Assembly: GCA_030604285.1 (NCBI GenBank)
Contig: JAUVWD010000032.1
Coordinates: 1 to 7,480, forward strand
DNA: 7,480 nt
Direction of reading: 5' to 3'
Origin: Chloroflexota bacterium
GTDB taxonomy: Bacteria; Chloroflexota; Dehalococcoidia; GIF9; AB-539-J10
Both the position numbers and the translations under genes were made by a program. Shown here one piece after another: positions 5,521-7,480 of the stretch; position 1 is the stretch's first letter, and each line of letters opens with the position of its first letter. The notes under the pieces are model-generated. The model did no database searches, was not told the DNA's origin, and saw only the letters and a program-made list of their open reading frames with translations.

Positions 5521-7097
5521 TGAGTAAGGAGAAAGTCCTACTCATTGGTTTTGATGGAGCTACCTGGGACCTAATCGCTCCTTGGGCTGATGAGGGTAAA
5601 CTGCCTGCCTTTAGAAAGCTCATGCAGGAGGGAGCTTGGGGGGATCTGGAAAGTACCATTCCGCCGCTTTCCCCTGCGGCGTGGACATCTATTCTCACCG
5701 GTGTCAATCCAGGAAAACACTCTGTCTTTTGTTTTGTAAAACCGAAGGAGGGCTCTTATTTCGTGAGGCCAATCTCCTCTCGGGATAAGAAAGCGAAGTC
5801 AATCTGGCACCTTCTTTCGGATCAAGGAAGAAAGGTGGTCTTAATAAATATACCCTTCACCTATCCGGTAGACAGGGTGAAAGGGGTAATGATTAGCGGG
5901 CTAGGCACCCCCTCGCGGAGTTCGGAGTTTTCATATCCACCAGAGTTTAAGCAGAAGCTTTTACGGAGATTCCCAGATTATGATGTGGACTTCAACGAGG
6001 ACCTTATACAACTGAGTTCGGACAAGAGTTCTATGCTGGATAAAGTAAAAGTGGTGACTGCTGAACAAATTAGGGCAGGGAAGTACTTGTTGGAGAATGA
6101 GGATTGGCATCTTTTCGCTATTGTATTTCGCTCTGCGGATGTCATTCAGCATTACTACTGGAACGACAAGGCGACGATTCTTGAATACTACCGTCAAGTT
6201 GACGAATTCCTACAGTGGAGCATGGCTAGAATGGACGCGGACACCACTCTATTGGTCTGTTCTGACCATGGCTTCTCCGGTGTCCATACACGTGTATATG
6301 CAAATAACTGGCTGCATCAGCTTGGTCTGTTGCAACTGAACAAGCCAACAAAGGCACTGTGGAATAGACTCTCACCCAGTGCCGAAACCCTACAGAGAAT
6401 GCTGGTGAAGTTTGGGTTTAGGAACATAGCTTGGAGACTAAAACGCAGCCCGCTGTTGGAGGTGGTGATAAAGCATCTTGTGCATTCCGAGGAATTGCAA
6501 TATATATTCGACGTAGACTGGTTGAGAACCAAAGCCTATTTTGGGGAAACTTCAGGGGGGATGGTGAATGTGAACCTTAGGGGCAGAGAACCACGGGGCT
6601 TTGTAGATGAGGGGGGATTTGAGACACTCAGAGAATATATCATGAAGGAGGCTTTAGAGCTAAGAGACCCTGCAACATCCCTCAACGCAATAAAACAGGC
6701 CTATAAAGGTGATGAGATCTATTCTGGTGAGTCCCGGGATATACCTGACGTGGTTCTGCTCGCTAACGAGGGCTACAACTTACGGGGCTCCTACAACAAA
6801 GCAGGAAACATTTTTGAGCGGGAAGAGGTGAGAAATGGTGACCATCATAGGAGTGGTATAATAGCTGCTTATGGAAGGGGAATAAAAAGAGGCGGTAAGC
6901 TAGAGGGTGCGAGTGTATACGACATAACCCCCACCATTCTTCACCTCATGGGGATTCCGGTGCCAAGCTATATGGATGGAAAAGTCAGCGTGGAGGTGCT
7001 GACCGAGGAGGTGGCGGCTCTCAAACCTAGGACCGGAAGCGAGCAGGAGCGAGTCAGAGACAGAATCAGCGATTTGAAGCGCCGGGGAGGGCTGTGA
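5520..7097 (+). CDS. Alkaline-phosphatase-superfamily phosphodiesterase (type I phosphodiesterase/nucleotide pyrophosphatase)
   Basis: A 525-residue two-metal hydrolase or phosphotransferase. Counted from ATG 5520, metal ligands and nucleophile are all visible. Asp12 is in Gly-Phe-Asp-Gly-Ala. Thr56 is in Pro-Ala-Ala-Trp-Thr-Ser and is the probable nucleophile. Asp207 and His211 are in Ser-Ala-Asp-Val-Ile-Gln-His, Asp249-His250 in Cys-Ser-Asp-His-Gly-Phe, and His442/His443 in Gly-Asp-His-His-Arg-Ser-Gly. Asp-Ile-Thr-Pro-Thr-Ile near 468-473 and Met-Asp-Gly-Lys near 485-488 are usual C-terminal family marks. There is no signal peptide or membrane helix, so it should act in the cytosol or at the inner membrane face. 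Relatives often sit in surface-glycan clusters, but their substrates are mostly unknown. It could cleave a nucleotide-sugar or phosphodiester-linked substituent, or transfer one. The charged C-terminal tail is normal for the family. Confidence 0.88.
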   Translation: MSKEKVLLIGFDGATWDLIAPWADEGKLPAFRKLMQEGAWGDLESTIPPLSPAAWTSILTGVNPGKHSVFCFVKPKEGSYFVRPISSRDKKAKSIWHLLSDQGRKVVLINIPFTYPVDRVKGVMISGLGTPSRSSEFSYPPEFKQKLLRRFPDYDVDFNEDLIQLSSDKSSMLDKVKVVTAEQIRAGKYLLENEDWHLFAIVFRSADVIQHYYWNDKATILEYYRQVDEFLQWSMARMDADTTLLVCSDHGFSGVHTRVYANNWLHQLGLLQLNKPTKALWNRLSPSAETLQRMLVKFGFRNIAWRLKRSPLLEVVIKHLVHSEELQYIFDVDWLRTKAYFGETSGGMVNVNLRGREPRGFVDEGGFETLREYIMKEALELRDPATSLNAIKQAYKGDEIYSGESRDIPDVVLLANEGYNLRGSYNKAGNIFEREEVRNGDHHRSGIIAAYGRGIKRGGKLEGASVYDITPTILHLMGIPVPSYMDGKVSVEVLTEEVAALKPRTGSEQERVRDRISDLKRRGGL

Positions 7098-7126
7098 GCA
7101 AAGACCGGTGTTTGCCCGGATTTCCT

Positions 7127-7132
7127 GGAGGA
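7127..7132 (+). promoter_or_regulatory. Shine-Dalgarno for a GTG start
   Basis: GGAGGA is 4 nt before GTG 7137. The nearby ATG at 7147 gives only three codons before a stop, so the GTG is the supported start. Confidence 0.55.
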
Positions 7133-7136
7133 ATCG

Positions 7137-7480
7137 GTGAGAGCTGATGAACCGCTAAGCGATACACGGGGTATATCGAATCTAACAATCTGCCTGCTAG
7201 GGGCCTTGCTGGGTCTCGCGGCAGGTCTTTTCATACTCAGGGGCTTCATCTTCTCCCCCGGGTTGGTGGAACAAGGTGACCTGCGGTGGCCGTATAGCTC
7301 TGAAGTATACCCCATGCACTACCTGTGGGATGAGCCCAGGCAGTACTTTGTGGTCATCAATCACATGCTGGGTAGATTAGTCCCATACTTGTTTGCCCCT
7401 GAAGCCGCTGAGCGCCTCTTCATCCTTGCTCCCTTCCCTATAATGGGCCTATCCATGTTCTTCGCCACTTTCAAGCTAAC
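7137..7480 (+). CDS. N-terminus of a large multi-pass membrane protein (YfhO/GT-C-like), cut by the window
   Basis: The frame is open from GTG 7137 to the right edge, 114 codons. A short charged N-terminus is followed by a helix at about residues 14-37 (Cys-Leu-Leu-Gly-Ala-Leu-Leu-Gly-Leu-Ala-Ala-Gly). A predicted external loop begins Gly-Asp-Leu-Arg-Trp-Pro, and a second hydrophobic stretch near the end contains Pro-Ile-Met-Gly-Leu-Ser-Met-Phe-Phe. An acidic 'GD' just after helix 1 and a tyrosine/tryptophan-rich loop are typical of YfhO-like and other polyprenyl-phosphate-sugar glycosyltransferases of the GT-C fold. The family call is tentative because most of the protein lies outside. It follows the phosphodiesterase by 39 bp in the same operon and may act on the exported glycan. 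Confidence 0.65.
   Translation, partial: MRADEPLSDTRGISNLTICLLGALLGLAAGLFILRGFIFSPGLVEQGDLRWPYSSEVYPMHYLWDEPRQYFVVINHMLGRLVPYLFAPEAAERLFILAPFPIMGLSMFFATFKL

Overview
The window is bacterial and of moderate GC. It is probably from an uncultured Chloroflexota-like or similar environmental lineage. That is an inference only: the flippase, phosphodiesterase and membrane-protein sequences and the ISL3 and HicB debris look familiar from such genomes, but no marker gene is present. All supported genes are on the + strand. No CRISPR array, rRNA or complete tRNA is visible.

Left part (1-347): the right-hand end of an integrated element. An unidentified C-terminal coding fragment (3-137) is followed by about 165 bp of short direct and inverted repeats that look like integrase arm sites. 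These lead into the 3' part of a tRNA-Thr(CGT) gene, from anticodon loop to CCA (303-347), whose 5' part is missing. This is the expected layout when a tyrosine integrase has inserted an element into a tRNA gene. The element lies to the left and the original chromosome flank to the right.

Middle left (348-2073): a graveyard. It holds a truncated ISL3-family transposase (about 452-808) fused directly to the middle of a polysaccharide flippase pseudogene (807-1200, with a one-base frameshift). A fragment of a HicB-type antitoxin (1265-1384) follows, then about 690 bp in which I recognise no gene.

Right part (2074-7480): a co-directional cell-surface glycan cluster with five intact or edge-cut genes. 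These are an oligosaccharide flippase, a GT4 glycosyltransferase, a class I SAM methyltransferase (TTG start), a cytosolic alkaline-phosphatase-superfamily phosphodiesterase, and the N-terminus of a large membrane protein (GTG start, cut by the window edge). Together they suggest assembly, methylation and export of a lipid-linked glycan. The acceptor and sugar composition cannot be read from the sequence.

The most notable observation is that the two larger gaps in this operon (about 3364-3514 and 5416-5516) are not ordinary spacers. Each appears to be a collapsed glycosyltransferase gene. The start codon still overlaps the upstream gene and the stop codon still overlaps the downstream start, but most of the body is gone. 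With the broken flippase upstream, the locus looks like one undergoing rapid turnover by deletion next to an integration hotspot. I did not find a clearly new molecular system.
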